From Agapetus fuscipes (lineage: Eukaryota; Arthropoda; Insecta; Trichoptera; Glossosomatidae), in assembly GCA_951799405.1 (NCBI GenBank), contig OX637353.1:7936001-8000000 (forward strand): a DNA stretch of 64,000 nt. The letters run 5' to 3'. Below are positions 61,401-64,000 of the stretch, one piece after another. The position numbers and the translations under genes were made by a program. The stretch's first letter is position 1. The number at the start of each line of letters is the position of its first letter. A model generated the notes under the pieces. The model searched no databases. It saw only the letters and a list, made by a program, of their open reading frames with translations, and was not told the DNA's origin.

Positions 61401-63282
61401 AAACTGTTTTCACAAACAGAGATTTTTTCATACTTATCCAATATTTTTCTTGGCGTAACTATGGATGTTTATGGATTTCACGAATCAATGTTACTTTTTT
61501 GAAATAATTTTGAAATAAATAAACGTGAAGAATTTACAGACTGCGAATCTGACTCATTTTTCAAATACGAATCCTTCAAGTTATTTTTGGGCTTCAGAAT
61601 GGAGAGACCGGACCAAAGTAGCAAAATATGCTATATGCATGAAGTTAAAACAGTTGTTAGTTGTTTCTAGTAATATTTAAACTCCCTTGGGGTGGCTAAT
61701 GCCACTACACGGCGCTATATTAAATTGTTTAATAATTAGAATTATTATTATTAAAAAATAATCGAAAGCTTTTGTTTTTAATTCTATTGAAATATTAAAA
61801 CCACATTAAAACCATCACACTGCTGAAATATTTATTTATTTAATGGGAGGCTACGAAAACCTAGAACATAGTTTCTTGTCATTGGTCTCTATGTTTTGTC
61901 TATTAAAATGTTACCAGAGTTTGACAGATAGAAATGTCAATCTGTAAATTGGTTTGGCGCTTTGTTGACTTACTTACTTTCCCTTTAAACTTTCTCAAGA
62001 TCGCGTTGAGTGTAATGTCTTCGATAAAAAAAGTAAACAATAAAAAACAATTGTCAATACAAGACCAAAGTTTCTGATCAAGTGTAACTTTCCACATTTC
62101 TAAACTCAAGAAAAAGAGTGTCATGTAAAATAATGAAGAATTATGTTTGGAGCAAAACGTGACTTCTTCTTTGAAAACAGAACAGAGAAAAGAGTATAAA
62201 AGCGAGAGAAGAGAGTTTAACCAGTGTTTCTCAACCTTTTTTCACCCATCGCCCTCTTCTGCCTAGATGAAAATCGTTGACGGGGGGGCGGGGGGTAAAG
62301 AAGGTAGAATCGCCTTTCCAGAAATTGTTTTGTCCCAAAACATAATCGTCCATGGGGGACTCCCCCCTCCAATCGCTTCTTACGTAATTTTCGTCCCCCT
62401 ATAGGCCAAAATCGCTCCCAAGTTTGGAACCACTGGTTTAAAGCAAACACAAGTCTCTGCTAGAAGAGGAATACTGTGGATTTGCTTGAATTATTAGGTT
62501 CGTGACTGTTTTGTTGTATTGGGGAGATGTATGCACAAACAATGCAGACTATACAATATAAATTGCTAAGAAACTTTATACTATTTTAATGCTTTAAAAT
62601 TTTACTGCAAAATGTTCACCGAACGAAAATCTGTGTTTGACCTTTTTACCGTAAAAACAAATCTTGAATAAACTTTCAAAATATGTAGGTTAGGTATACT
62701 TACGTGTGAACTTTTTCACGATAGCTGAGTTTATATTTTTAAGGTCATTAGATTTAACTTTATTATGTACATACATACTCGTACCTACAGCTTTTATTTC
62801 AGTTTTAATAAAAAGTCGATTTTATTTAAAAGTCAATAAGTAATTATTGTAATAATTTATATATTAACATATAATGAACATAATTTCTTTCCAAAGAAAA
62901 CAAAGAATATGGGAGAAAAAAACTAGGGCTGTGTTAAAAGGAGAAAAACATAGCAGAAGTTCTATTCGGAATGAACGTAATTTCAGGATAAAGTTAAATC
63001 AAGGCGCTTGTGTAGATGCTCAGGTCATCTTAAAAGAAAAGATGATAGAGTGACAGTTTGATAATTTTTTATTAACTGTGACTGTACTTACCCTGGATGG
63101 GACAGCAAACAGTGGGGAAGTGACGTCATCCTTGGAGGGCCAGCAGGTCACTTGCCTGGCGGAGTTCAAGCGGGACACGCATGCGCGCCATGCAGCCAGG
63201 CCTGCTGCAGCCACCAGTGCCAAGGCCGCTCCCAGGGCCACGGCTAGGGAGACCACCATCACAGTCAGCAGCCAAACTACGC
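10329..63282 (-). CDS. Synaptotagmin-family protein, 3' nine exons (5' end off window)
   Basis: Multi-exon gene; coding exons in transcript order are 63282-63092, 33667-33533, 26402-26265, 23776-23490, 21858-21644, 19847-19640, 12253-12024, 11185-11037 and 10466-10329. Every junction has AG acceptor and GT donor and phases match, giving 562 codons plus TAA. Residues 1-31 are a membrane anchor, 64-290 a Ser/Pro/Ala-rich linker, about 299-415 C2A and about 432-555 C2B, ending WHTLR. Synaptotagmins are vesicle or plasma-membrane proteins whose C2 domains bind phospholipid and SNAREs. C2A shows D329, D335, D388, D390, S393 and E396 at calcium-site positions. C2B keeps D468 but lacks the first-loop acid and the loop-3 DxD. 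The pattern resembles the insect alpha-type synaptotagmins, but I assign the subtype only tentatively. The largest intron is about 29.4 kb. Confidence 0.9.
10611..10795 (+). repeat. SINE A copy, 3'-truncated, box B eroded
   Basis: GAGCTCAGTTGGTAGAGTGC and GCAAGGTTTACTCAGCC identify it. The sequence corresponding to box B has been lost and the unit stops at CTCGGGAACTGG. Lies between the last two coding exons of synaptotagmin. Confidence 0.7.
11037..11185 (-). CDS. Synaptotagmin exon: C2B polybasic strand
   Basis: 149 nt from acceptor GGTGTTTCAG to donor GAG|GTATGC, residues 469-517. [19 protein letters not shown] holds the C2B polybasic strand that binds PIP2 and SNARE or AP-2 partners in the family, followed by [12 protein letters not shown], the conserved C2 strand. 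Phase 0 at the 3' end. Confidence 0.93.
12024..12253 (-). CDS. Synaptotagmin exon: end of C2A and start of C2B
   Basis: 230 nt from acceptor TTTCTCAG to donor TTTAG|GTATGT, residues 392-467 with D468 split. It finishes C2A loop 3 ([10 protein letters not shown]) and starts C2B ([20 protein letters not shown]). The C2B loop-1 region reads [12 protein letters not shown] and lacks the usual first aspartate, so calcium coordination by C2B is unlikely. Confidence 0.92.
12254..13007. other. Intron DNA with two LINE 3' scraps and a hairpin motif
   Basis: On the plus strand 12330-12390 reads [18 protein letters not shown] and 12695-12785 reads [19 protein letters not shown], both matching the C-terminal tail of the same LINE family seen at 44.1, 45.8 and 54.1 kb. 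A CTGAAGA/GAAACGTC motif is at 12530-12563. The rest is unassigned. Confidence 0.5.
13131..13139 (+). promoter_or_regulatory. TATA box of gypsy LTR promoter
   Basis: GTATAAAAC about 120 bp into the LTR, after a GC-rich stretch. The same sequence is at 18511-18519 in the 3' LTR. Confidence 0.6.
13866..13871 (+). terminator. Candidate polyadenylation signal in gypsy LTR
   Basis: ATTAAA about 55 bp before the LTR end; the copy in the 3' LTR (19246-19251) would be the one used. Confidence 0.4.
13928..13948 (+). promoter_or_regulatory. Primer binding site, tRNA-Trp type with one extra base
   Basis: TGGTGACGCCCGACGTGATT lies one base after the LTR. Eukaryotic tRNA-Trp ends so that its complement reads TGGTGACCCCGACGTGATT; the element has one inserted G after TGGTGAC. 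The assignment rests on my knowledge of tRNA-Trp, not a search. Confidence 0.65.
14029..14817 (+). CDS. Gypsy Gag polyprotein (262 aa)
   Basis: Structural protein that forms the virus-like particle. The first ATG after the primer site gives [17 protein letters not shown]; the PPFW segment and [19 protein letters not shown] are typical of this gypsy-type Gag. A basic region ([17 protein letters not shown]) precedes a zinc-finger-like C-terminus, [18 protein letters not shown], with CX2H...CX3C spacing instead of a canonical CCHC knuckle. It ends 49 bp after the pol frame opens, one base back in phase. Confidence 0.92.
   Translation: MEAAKVSIKMPPFWRKNVGLWIAQAETQFQHAGVTVDSTKYFILVGGLDQDALECVADVIMAPPAEKMYDTLKNALIDRFKESEEKSLAKLLHGLSLGDKKPSMLLLQMKQLAGYKLQDSPILRSLWFQHLPQQAQTILSVSPDQPLDQQAAIADRIIEVCQGPSIYSMTQLPTPASSQDSLRPLVTQLIMQVGELTKKIEQLETKLQRQGRSHSRGRSGNRFSSSSSRTADGLCFYHSNFGNNARKCQQPCKMAENFKGAQ
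14769..17960 (+). CDS. Gypsy Pol polyprotein: protease, RT, RNase H, integrase (1063 aa)
   Basis: One uninterrupted frame in -1 phase to gag with a 49-bp overlap. Domains: aspartic protease with LIDTGSD (D45); reverse transcriptase about 200-380 with [14 protein letters not shown] and [11 protein letters not shown] (YLDD 348-351); RNase H about 495-620 with D502 and D568 (LTDHKPL) and ADALSR; integrase from about 680 with HHCC zinc finger (H691, H695, C725, C728) and the DDE core D757, D815, E852. A GPF/Y-like module (YEGPFKIV) follows near 980. All catalytic residues are present. Translation probably needs a -1 frameshift or reinitiation; I saw no classic slippery heptamer. No chromodomain was recognised at the C-terminus. 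Confidence 0.95.
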   Translation: MSTAMQNGGKLQRRSVIAACSTPTPTQSCRLHVWDSLSSQKFLIDTGSDISAIPPRRFSNNATNTQQTAFPEIYAANGTRIRTYGTQDIKISLGLRREFEWTFIIADVGQPIIGADLLHQHNILVDLRRQCLIDGTTQLISRGHRAPGPSAKLSMINNLDPYHKIISMYPTLIHCQAKEAPQATKHTVTHIIETKGQPVTAKARRLAPGHLEAAQQEFAKMMKLGICRPSKSNWSSPLHMVKKPNGGWRPCGDYRALNAKTTPDCYPIPHIHDFAHRLHDAKIFSTLDLERAYHQIPVNPEDVNKTAIITPFGLFEFTAMQFGLCNAAQTFQRFIHEVTRDLGFCFTYLDDILIASKNEEQHTEHLKTIFKRLCEYGLVINPEKCNFGKREVSFLGYKVTAAGTSPLPEKVQQILEFPIPQEVKALRRFLGMVNFYRRFLPHAINAQRVLFEATSNYKKNDKRPITWTSELENAFEKCKADLAQATMLAHPKPDAELSLVVDASEFAMGAALQQLQEGSWQPLAFFSRKFSDAQRRYSTYDRELSAIYEATKYFRQLVEGRIFHILTDHKPLTFAFRNKRNCSTPRQERQLDYISQFTTDVRYIPGPDNVVADALSRVEAITIPSTINYGDIAKAQSTDQELEKLKKESSLKLQLQEIPGTALALWTDTSTGTSRPFIPKDMRHEIIRMYHENAHTGTKATYRTLKTRFVWPGLQRDVTQYVRTCITCQKTKITRHTTSPIQSLPTPDSRFSYIHIDLVGPLPSSQEHTYILTMIDRFTRWPEAVPLKDITAETVAKALLTNWIARFGVPSHIVTDQGRQFESQLFRDVTRLIGAKHIHTTAYHPQSNGLIERWHRTLKAAIRSQTTSRWTEVLPMILLGLRNAIREDIAYSPAQLTYGTTLRMPGDFFENSTPTEPDTFAEKLQLTLQNIRPVPTSNHKKERPFVHKHLQECTHVFVRVDSHKTPLQAPYEGPFKIVQKNDKYFMVDFSGKTKTISIDRLKPAYMPDETYTSHGLEQSQRPEADVPNTATPRPLSPGPSNQPEAENTKTRSGRRVTIPKRYL
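17961..18391 (+). other. Gypsy 3' non-coding region with purine tract
   Basis: About 430 bp between pol stop and 3' LTR with no long ORF. It contains degenerate repeats around ACAACAAACAGCAA and GCTGCAGC. It ends with GGAGGGGGCC (18380-18389), the likely polypurine tract priming plus-strand synthesis, two bases before the LTR. Confidence 0.75.
18392..19306 (+). repeat. 3' LTR of gypsy element
   Basis: 915 bp, apparently identical to 13012-13926. Followed by CATG, the target duplication. Confidence 0.93.
19640..19847 (-). CDS. Synaptotagmin exon: core of C2A
   Basis: 208 nt from acceptor ATTTTCAG to donor GACAG|GTAAGG, residues 323-390 plus split R391. It contains the calcium-binding loop 1 ([13 protein letters not shown]329 and D335), the [17 protein letters not shown] strand region and the start of loop 3 (QVYDYD, D388 and D390). 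These match a calcium-competent C2A. The gypsy element lies only about 330 bp downstream of this donor. Confidence 0.92.
20295..21274. mobile_element. Non-autonomous PIF/Harbinger-like DNA transposon
   Basis: Terminal inverted repeats TGCCCGCTTTCCACTGCGAG (left) and its reverse complement ending at 21274, flanked by TTA on both sides (20292-20294, 21275-21277). A 3-bp TTA duplication is the rule for PIF/Harbinger. No transposase ORF. Internally it has two tandem duplications: CTCCGTACGGACTCCGCTCG units at about 20320 and 20461, and an AT-rich unit of about 190 bp starting near 20681 and 20875. Subterminal GAGCGGAG/CTCCGCTC motifs are numerous. Confidence 0.75.
21308..21574. mobile_element. 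MITE D, copy 1 (267 bp)
   Basis: Inverted ends of about 38 bp: ACAGTTCGCTCCCCCAGTTC on the left and its diverged complement ending AGCGAGTTGT on the right, with TTGTTTATCGTATACGCCA inside. No ORF. The second copy, in opposite orientation, is at 27203-27470. Target duplication not clear. Confidence 0.75.
21644..21858 (-). CDS. Synaptotagmin exon: end of linker and start of C2A
   Basis: 215 nt; acceptor CGCTTACAG supplies the last base of the split Arg codon, donor GAAG|GTATTC leaves one base of Ala322. Residues 251-321: linker with a Pro run ([10 protein letters not shown]), the QPDLYTK motif that sits just before C2A in synaptotagmins, then the first C2A strands [19 protein letters not shown]. 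The join reads HLIEAHDLAG, as expected of a C2A domain. Confidence 0.9.
22143..22430 (+). repeat. SINE B copy, tRNA-derived
   Basis: tRNA-like head with degenerate box A and box B (GGGTTTGAATCCTGGC), the body with CTTACAGCAACTGGGTCTTG, and the 3' end AGCGCTCACCAAATAAAT. Lies in a synaptotagmin intron, antisense to the gene. Confidence 0.75.
23038..23230. repeat. Fold-back element with ~60-70 bp arms
   Basis: AATGTACAAATTAAACAAAG to GCGCTTTCGATG on the left is complementary to CATCGAAAGCGCTTGAGAAA through TTTGTTTAATTTTTACATT on the right, around a loop of about 45 bp. A related single arm occurs near 34967-35030 (ATCGAAAGCTTTTCAGG, AAATAAATCAACTAGG). Confidence 0.65.
23339..23434. repeat. 48-bp direct tandem duplication
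   Basis: TAAGTGGATATAGCTCCTTT and flanks occur twice, exactly 48 bp apart, identical over the unit as far as I can see. Confidence 0.85.
23490..23776 (-). CDS. Synaptotagmin exon: proline/serine-rich linker segment 3
   Basis: 287 nt from acceptor TTTTCCAG to donor AG|GTAACA, residues 155-250 with R250 split across the next junction. The frame beginning [19 protein letters not shown] is open throughout, while two other minus frames are also open by chance in this GC-rich exon. The phase match on both sides picks this frame. It is a low-complexity Pro/Ser/Ala/Leu region with no recognised domain and is much more GC-rich than the surrounding intron DNA. Confidence 0.75.
24050..24268 (-). repeat. 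SINE G copy, tRNA-derived
   Basis: On the minus strand a tRNA-like head begins GGTGTTATGGCCGCGGG with box B GGTTCGAATCCCGC. The body contains CTGGTTCAACAGATGCCG and the 3' part AATAGGTTGGTGGATTGCAT. AT-rich tail at 24050-24075. Confidence 0.75.
24766..25018 (+). repeat. Repeat C copy (24.8 kb)
   Basis: Repeat C is a ~245-bp family defined here: it starts CCTTGACTTATAGGTTGGTA, has GGCTGACCACCCATACTGTA, CACTTTGCCAATGTCACCCC and TGTTTCAGGGAAGG, and ends in an AT-rich TTAGATTAGA-type tail. No inverted ends and no clear pol III boxes. Confidence 0.8.
25832..25984. mobile_element. Hairpin MITE, 153 bp, ATA target duplication
   Basis: Almost the whole element is inverted repeat: TGGCGGTAGTCACCATTGC through AAATTTCTAGTAAGTATC pairs with GATACTTACTAGGAATTTT through GCAATGGTGAATACCGCCA, with a short loop of about 15-20 bp. 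ATA flanks both sides. Lies in an intron of synaptotagmin. Confidence 0.75.
26265..26402 (-). CDS. Synaptotagmin exon: linker segment 2
   Basis: 138 nt, phase 0 to phase 0, residues 109-154, with acceptor TTCTTCTTGCAG and donor ACT|GTGAGT. It starts [14 protein letters not shown] and contains the serine-rich stretch [17 protein letters not shown], a plausible phosphorylation-rich linker. Ser-rich runs of this kind are usual between membrane anchor and C2A in insect synaptotagmins (family knowledge, not tested here). Confidence 0.8.
26403..27202. other. Intron DNA, no gene seen
   Basis: AT-rich, with unremarkable short open frames. Recurring AAGTTGTA words start near 27150. Confidence 0.4.
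27203..27470. mobile_element. MITE D, copy 2 (268 bp), inverted relative to copy 1
   Basis: ACAGTTCGCTGCCTTAGTTC at the left and AAGAACTGGGGGAGCGAG at the right, internal sequence the reverse complement of copy 1. Divergence between copies is visible but low. It interrupts a stretch with recurring AAGTTGTA words (about 27120-27900). Confidence 0.75.
27511..27791 (+). repeat. SINE G copy with AT-rich internal replacement
   Basis: Head TGTTATGGCCGAGGGAGTC, box B GGTTCGATCC, CTGGTTCAACAGATGCCA, and 3' part AATAGGTTGGTGAATTGCAT followed by oligo-A. Between them an ATTAATTAATTAATTAAT-type tract replaces the segment seen in the 24 kb copy. Confidence 0.72.
27800..28858. other. AT-rich intron DNA, no gene seen
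   Basis: Homopolymer-rich sequence without recognisable repeat family or ORF. Confidence 0.45.
28993..29308 (+). repeat. SINE A copy, nested in hAT-like element
   Basis: Head with AGTTGGTAGAGTGCTTGC and box B GGTTCGAATCC, and the usual body up to AGGAGTTACACTATGTG. Divergent at the 3' end. Confidence 0.8.
29893..30178 (+). repeat. SINE B copy, well preserved, inside hAT-like element
   Basis: Box A TAGTTCAGGTGG and box B GGGTTCGAATCCC are intact. The body and the tail CTCACCAAATAAATC match the copy at 22 kb. It was inserted in the hAT-like element 28867-30293. Confidence 0.8.
30714..30953 (+). repeat. Repeat C copy (30.7 kb)
   Basis: Same order of segments as the 24.8 kb copy, with small deletions in the 3' half. 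Confidence 0.78.
31491..31726. mobile_element. Mariner-type MITE with long inverted repeats, TA duplication
   Basis: CCCTTAGTACGAGTTGCAAA on the left and its reverse complement on the right, arms of about 95 bp including AAAATCTGCCGTTTTTG, around a loop of about 55 bp. TA on each side (31489-31490, 31727-31728). Confidence 0.78.
32515..33075 (+). pseudogene. LINE reverse-transcriptase tail fragment, interrupted by a MITE
   Basis: Plus-strand reading [18 protein letters not shown] with [14 protein letters not shown], then after the [23 protein letters not shown] and [15 protein letters not shown]. This is the YGxExW...GHI.R...W tail of insect LINEs. Stops and frame changes show decay. Confidence 0.65.
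32692..32866. mobile_element. MITE (175 bp) inserted in LINE fragment, ATC duplication
   Basis: Inverted ends CAGAAGCGCTATCTGCTAAA and, at right, the complement of AATTTAGCAGAATAGCGCTTCTG-type sequence (32844-32866). ATC flanks both sides (32689-32691, 32867-32869). Precise excision restores the LINE sequence context. Confidence 0.68.
33533..33667 (-). CDS. Synaptotagmin exon: linker segment 1
   Basis: 135 nt, phase 0 to phase 0, residues 64-108, beginning [11 protein letters not shown] and ending SSTDSLGD. Donor GAT|GTAAGT is strong. The acceptor (CCTGTGAG before 33667) is the weaker junction and was chosen because it keeps frame with the membrane exon. An alternative AG in GGGCCCAG further in would break phase. 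Composition (Ser, Ala, Arg) fits a cytosolic linker; no domain is recognised. Confidence 0.7.
33925..34175 (+). pseudogene. LINE 3' end fragment
   Basis: [20 protein letters not shown] followed by a stop is the typical end of an insect LINE ORF2. ATAGTGGAGTGGAGACCTC upstream also occurs in the 40.1 kb fragment on the other strand. Confidence 0.6.
34228..34483 (+). repeat. Repeat C copy (34.2 kb), diverged
   Basis: CCTTGACTATAGGTCCGTAT start, AGCACGAATGTGCCTGTTTG, tail ATTTAGATAATAGATTG. Inverted partner at 34717-34958. Confidence 0.7.
34717..34958 (-). repeat. Repeat C copy (34.8 kb), inverted
   Basis: Close to consensus; reverse complement of the family, about 235 bp from the plus copy. 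Confidence 0.8.
35785..36015 (+). repeat. Repeat C copy (35.8 kb)
   Basis: TCCTTAACTTATAGAGTATG start and the CACTTTGCC-type block as GCTTTGCCAATGTCACC. A minus-strand fragment follows at 36025-36140, so the two can pair. Confidence 0.7.
36025..36140 (-). repeat. Repeat C fragment, inverted
   Basis: Contains AAATTTCAAACCTCAAGTTG and CTGAAACAGTGGTGACGTTA, the middle of the family in reverse orientation. Confidence 0.55.
36190..36448 (+). repeat. SINE A body without tRNA head
   Basis: Starts at the TATTTCGGTGTTTATTTC segment and continues to the end. The head is absent, as in a 5'-truncated insertion. Confidence 0.75.
36893..36985 (-). repeat. Repeat C 5' fragment, inverted
   Basis: CAGGGGGGACATTAACAAAG, TTTTTACAGCATGGGTGGTC and ATAAGTTAAGGG mark the reverse complement of the family start. 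Confidence 0.6.
38006..38228 (-). repeat. Repeat C copy (38.1 kb), inverted
   Basis: Full-length reverse copy ending CCAACCTATTAGTCAAGGA. Confidence 0.75.
39524..40018 (+). repeat. Repeat C copy (39.5 kb) carrying a nested MITE
   Basis: Family sequence 39524-39681 and 39929-40018, split by the MITE at 39682-39928. Confidence 0.78.
39682..39928. mobile_element. MITE (247 bp) nested in repeat C, ATTT duplication
   Basis: Left end CGCACGTTTAATAATAAAGA and right end with the complement (TCTTTATTATTAAGCGTGCG), arms of about 40 bp. ATTT flanks both sides, and removing the MITE with one ATTT restores CAGCATTTGTAAGCG, the sequence in other repeat C copies. The superfamily is uncertain. Confidence 0.8.
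40225..40400. other. GC-rich islet in the large intron
   Basis: A G-run (GGGTGGGGGTGGGGCGCGCG) followed by C-rich sequence, strongly different from the AT-rich surroundings. A GTAAGT donor-like site lies at about 40213-40218 on the minus strand (AAGTG|GTAAGT). Could be an alternative exon, a regulatory island or a foreign insert. Open frames are low-complexity and I do not call a gene. Confidence 0.4.
40595..40858 (+). repeat. Repeat C copy (40.6 kb)
   Basis: Shares ATGCGGCTGACCACCCATGC and GGAAGGACGGCAAGAGTTGC with the 24.8 and 42.5 kb copies, suggesting one subfamily. Confidence 0.78.
41398..41645. repeat. GATA-type microsatellite
   Basis: Interrupted GATA/TAGA runs with higher-order units such as AGAGAGTATAT. 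Only simple repeat is seen. Confidence 0.9.
42180..42305 (-). repeat. SINE A 3' fragment
   Basis: Reverse complement of the 3' third (CGCCACATGCGA-like segment and TTACACTATATGTGTAGC). Confidence 0.6.
42306..42472. other. Unassigned AT-rich intron DNA
   Basis: Nothing recognisable between the SINE A scrap and repeat C. Confidence 0.4.
42473..42728 (-). repeat. Repeat C copy (42.6 kb), inverted
   Basis: Starts on plus with CTAATCTAATCTAATCTAAG, the complement of the simple TTAGA-type tail, and ends CCTATAAGTCAAGGA. Confidence 0.78.
42831..43176 (+). repeat. SINE A full-length copy, tRNA-derived
   Basis: tRNA-like head with box A TAGCTCAGTTGG and box B GGTTCGAATCC, about 345 bp. The body contains GGCAAGGTTTACTCAGCCTT, the pair CACTTCAA/TTGAAGTGG and GCGGCAAGAAGTTACACTAT. 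This is the best full-length copy in the window. Confidence 0.85.
44125..44250 (+). pseudogene. LINE 3' tail fragment
   Basis: Reads [13 protein letters not shown] and [20 protein letters not shown] before a stop; same tail as at 12.3, 12.7, 45.8, 53.0 and 54.1 kb. Confidence 0.6.
44369..44612 (+). repeat. Repeat C copy (44.4 kb)
   Basis: Nearly identical to the 59.8 kb copy over most of its length, including GGGAATGTCGGCAAGAGTTG. Confidence 0.8.
44935..44990 (+). repeat. SINE G 3' fragment
   Basis: Only the CCAGACAAAAATAGGTTGGT and AAATTGCATTCATACTCACG part is present. Confidence 0.5.
45372..45560 (-). repeat. SINE A 3' fragment, diverged
   Basis: Reverse complement of the 3' half with many changes; CACTATATGTGCAGCTTAGC is recognisable. 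Confidence 0.5.
45725..45850 (-). pseudogene. LINE 3' tail fragment
   Basis: Minus strand [20 protein letters not shown] then stop, followed by the LINE 3' UTR GCCACCCCTAACGGAATGGT. Confidence 0.6.
45958..46362 (-). repeat. Repeat C ends flanking a LINE fragment
   Basis: 45958-46022 is the reverse tail and 46316-46362 the reverse start of repeat C; the middle is replaced by LINE-like sequence at 46095-46320. Either an insertion or a template switch. Confidence 0.55.
46095..46325 (-). pseudogene. LINE reverse-transcriptase tail fragment
   Basis: Minus strand [20 protein letters not shown], then [20 protein letters not shown] and TNEEVLQRI, the conserved region after the RT core in many insect LINEs. 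Confidence 0.72.
46965..47160. repeat. Degenerate minisatellite with ATGATCATGTA units
   Basis: Three ATGATCATGTA cores spaced about 50-62 bp apart in units with GTTCTGT.ATAATGATATG. Function unknown. Confidence 0.65.
47940..48095. repeat. C-rich minisatellite beside a GC-rich islet
   Basis: 47940-47990 is GC-rich (GCGCGGCCGGGCCGGGGGCT); 47995-48095 consists of CTCCCCCAAACTCCCTCAAA-like units of about 10 bp, all pyrimidine-rich on the plus strand. No gene supported. Confidence 0.65.
48096..50017. other. Intron DNA, no feature recognised
   Basis: AT-rich with many homopolymer runs. No ORF, repeat or RNA that I can support. Confidence 0.5.
50018..50243 (-). repeat. Repeat C copy (50.1 kb), inverted
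   Basis: Reverse complement of the family with TATGGGTGGTCAGCCTCATA near its end. Internal deletion near 50120. Confidence 0.72.
50762..50992 (-). repeat. Repeat C copy (50.9 kb), inverted
   Basis: Reverse copy with a shortened TTTTTACAGT region; same orientation as the neighbour at 50.1 kb. Confidence 0.72.
51095..51365. repeat. Two repeat C 3' halves joined head to head
   Basis: 51095-51240 is a reverse 3' half; 51241-51365 is a forward 3' half (TGCACATGCAGCATTTTTAA to AACTTAGATAACAGA). Joined with no spacer, they form an imperfect fold-back. Confidence 0.65.
51665..52270 (+). pseudogene. LINE reverse-transcriptase C-terminal fragment, frameshifted
   Basis: Plus-strand reading [20 protein letters not shown], then [11 protein letters not shown] and [18 protein letters not shown]; a frameshift near 51890 and further ones follow. 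The end is [32 protein letters not shown] and a stop. This is the longest LINE remnant in the window. Confidence 0.8.
52558..52802 (+). repeat. Repeat C copy (52.6 kb)
   Basis: Near-consensus copy ending TTGCAACTTAGATTATAG. Confidence 0.8.
52985..53100 (-). pseudogene. LINE 3' end fragment
   Basis: Reverse complement of the tail and 3' UTR seen at 45.7 kb (TAGGGGTGGCC, CCTTGCATAG). Confidence 0.5.
53252..53667. repeat. Nested inverted-repeat element
   Basis: Outer arms GGGCGTCGGTAGATCTTA (53252-53269) and its exact complement (53650-53667). Inside, GTAGTGTAAATGCAAAGGGG (about 53402) and the complement near 53626-53647 form a second pair. Looks like one MITE within another. Confidence 0.65.
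54058..54140 (+). pseudogene. LINE 3' tail scrap
   Basis: [16 protein letters not shown] then stop, related to the 44.1 kb fragment. Confidence 0.5.
55093..55165 (-). repeat. SINE G 3' fragment
   Basis: Reverse complement of the 3' end (AAATGCAATTTACAAACC, TATTTTGTCTGGCCAG). Lies inside a hAT-like element next to repeat C pieces. Confidence 0.5.
55228..55500 (+). repeat. Repeat C copy (55.3 kb) within a hAT-like element
   Basis: Full-length with small insertions (GGTTGGTTAGTATGAGGCTG) and a TTAGATTAGAATAGATTAG tail. A short reverse fragment is at 55010-55065. Confidence 0.72.
55645..58610. other. Intron DNA with a SINE B scrap and a hairpin motif
   Basis: Apart from 56375-56417 (SINE B) and 56130-56164 (CTGAAGA motif) I see no assignable feature. 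Short open frames such as 56735-56947 have no recognisable domain. Confidence 0.45.
56375..56417 (-). repeat. SINE B 3' fragment
   Basis: Reverse complement of the SINE B tail (GAGGGCTCTTGAGGTGTGAT and AACAGCGCT). Head absent. Confidence 0.55.
58615..58850 (-). repeat. Repeat C copy (58.7 kb), inverted, old
   Basis: Strongly diverged, recognisable by AACATAAGCCCTGCAAAATT, CTTCCCTGACTCAG and TCATACCGATCATA. Confidence 0.55.
59320..59495 (-). repeat. Repeat C copy (59.4 kb), inverted, 5' end missing
   Basis: TTTAAGTTGCAAAGATATAT through ACCTTTCCTGA-type block and CTTTGGCAAAG; the family start is lost. Confidence 0.6.
59810..60045 (+). repeat. Repeat C copy (59.9 kb), left arm of inverted pair
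   Basis: Near-consensus copy. Its tail abuts the tail of an opposite copy at 60047-60252. Confidence 0.8.
60047..60252 (-). repeat. Repeat C copy (60.1 kb), right arm of inverted pair
   Basis: Reverse copy ending CAACCTATAAGTCAAGGAA. With the left arm it forms a tail-to-tail palindrome of about 440 bp. Confidence 0.8.
61047..61391 (+). repeat. Possible solo LTR
   Basis: Starts TGTTACGAATGTGTCTGTG and ends TAAATCGTAACG, inverted TGTTACGA/TCGTAACG termini typical of insect LTRs. AATAAA lies near the 3' end. Flanks AGCAT and GGTAT agree only partly. Confidence 0.35.
62222..62435. mobile_element. hAT-like MITE
   Basis: CAGTGTTTCTCAACC at the left and GTTTGGAACCACTG at the right are inverted hAT-type ends. 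GTTTAA precedes and follows the element, part of an imperfect 8-bp duplication. G-run and C-run arms inside. Confidence 0.6.
63092..63282 (-). CDS. Synaptotagmin exon: transmembrane anchor
   Basis: Acceptor TTATGTTACAG before 63282 and donor AGG|GTAAGT after 63092; 191 nt, starting with the last two bases of a codon split with an upstream exon off the window. It encodes [20 protein letters not shown] and further Ala/Val/Leu residues, a membrane segment of about 31 residues. A basic, Cys-containing flank follows ([13 protein letters not shown]); Cys after the membrane segment is common in synaptotagmins and can be palmitoylated. The exon ends in phase 0 at VPSR. Immediately upstream lies a tandem array of its own 5' part. 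Confidence 0.85.
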
Positions 63283-64000
63283 CTGTAACATAATGATCAA
63301 GTCAAGACGTGGTAGACTTCAGGAATGTCACGCATGTATGACATGTCACGAGGTCCACGGCAAGGGAGACCACCATCACAGTCAGCAGTCAAGCTACGCC
63401 TGTAACATAATGATCAAGTCAAGACGTGTCTGGTAGACTTCAGAAATGTCACGCATGTATGACATGTCACAAGGGCCACGGCAAGAAAGGCTGCCATACT
63501 AATCATCAATTTTCGAGGTGTTCGGTGGAGTGAAAGAATGTCACGCATGTGTGACATGTCGTATTACACCTCACCAAACCAACACCTCTTGCCAAAGCCG
63601 TTCGACCTGTAACAAAATCATCAAGTCGTGACATATCTGGTGTTGAAGAGGAATGTCAGGCATGCGTGTTATGCCGCGAAACTGCTGTCAAAGCCTGGAA
63701 TTTCTGGTATTTTTTGGCAAGTGAGACCACCTGCATAGGCTTTCTTAAAAAAAAAAAAAAACTATCGGGGACAACGACAAACCACTCCTGTAATGTAATC
63801 ATCAAGTCGTGACGTGTATGGTGGGGAAGAGGAATGTCACGCATGCGTGCTATAACGTTAAAACTCTTGCCAAAAACCCTGGCATTTTTAACAAGAAAGA
63901 CCACCCCTACAGTCAATAGCCAAACCACTTCTGTACGAGTGCCTTGATCATAAAATTGTGTAGTATCTGGTGGAATGGAGAAATGTCACGCATGCGTGCC
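63283..64000 (-). repeat. Tandem array derived from the synaptotagmin membrane exon and its acceptor
   Basis: At least five degenerate units, about 95-180 bp each, marked by TGTCACGCATG on the plus strand near 63326, 63446, 63539, 63654, 63835 and 63983. Several units repeat exon sequence (ACCACCATCACAGTCAGCAG) and the intron-exon border ACGCCTGTAACATAATGATC. Acceptor-like CTGTAA borders lie at about 63400, 63607, 63788 and 63931. The array runs off the window. Confidence 0.85.

Noticed and set aside
63078..63293. 71-codon plus-strand ORF opposite the membrane exon
   Set aside because: Antisense shadow of a spliced exon with hydrophobic coding on the minus strand.

Overview
The window is animal genomic DNA, most likely from an insect. 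It is AT-rich, has long introns with GT-AG junctions, and carries a 5S-derived sequence, tRNA-derived SINEs, LINE 3' ends, MITEs, a DIRS-type element and a Ty3/gypsy element. I cannot fix the insect order from sequence alone.

The one host gene I can support is a synaptotagmin-family membrane-trafficking gene on the minus strand. Nine coding exons run from a transmembrane exon (63092-63282) to the stop codon (10329). All eight internal junctions keep phase and have plausible splice sites. Together they give 562 residues: membrane anchor, serine/proline-rich linker, C2A, C2B and a C-terminal WHTL motif. C2A keeps most calcium-binding acidic residues and C2B has lost most of them. The exons before the membrane anchor lie beyond the right edge.

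Layout from left to right: (1) 1-7.6 kb: a LINE 3' end, AT-rich DNA, then a decayed DIRS-like tyrosine-recombinase retroelement (minus strand) with inverted terminal repeats and an internal complementary region. (2) 7.7-8.1 kb: a composite SINE joining a 5S rRNA-like head to a tRNA-like unit. (3) 10.3-12.3 kb: the last three synaptotagmin exons. (4) 13.0-19.3 kb: an intact Ty3/gypsy element with apparently identical 915-bp LTRs, inserted antisense in an intron. (5) 19.6-26.4 kb: exons for C2A and the linker, separated by a PIF/Harbinger-like element and MITEs. (6) 26.4-63.1 kb: two large introns around a small exon at 33.5 kb, filled with SINEs, LINE fragments, hAT-like and hairpin MITEs, and more than twenty copies of an unassigned ~245-bp repeat (called repeat C here), often as inverted neighbours. 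(7) 63.1-64.0 kb: the transmembrane exon followed, on its upstream side, by a degenerate tandem array made of copies of that exon's 5' part and its splice acceptor.

The most unusual structures are the exon-derived array, the 5S/tRNA composite SINE, the three dispersed copies of a CTGAAGA/GAAACGTC motif that can form a covarying hairpin, and the inverted pairs of repeat C inside the synaptotagmin pre-mRNA. I found no other host protein gene, no intact tRNA or rRNA gene and no CRISPR array.
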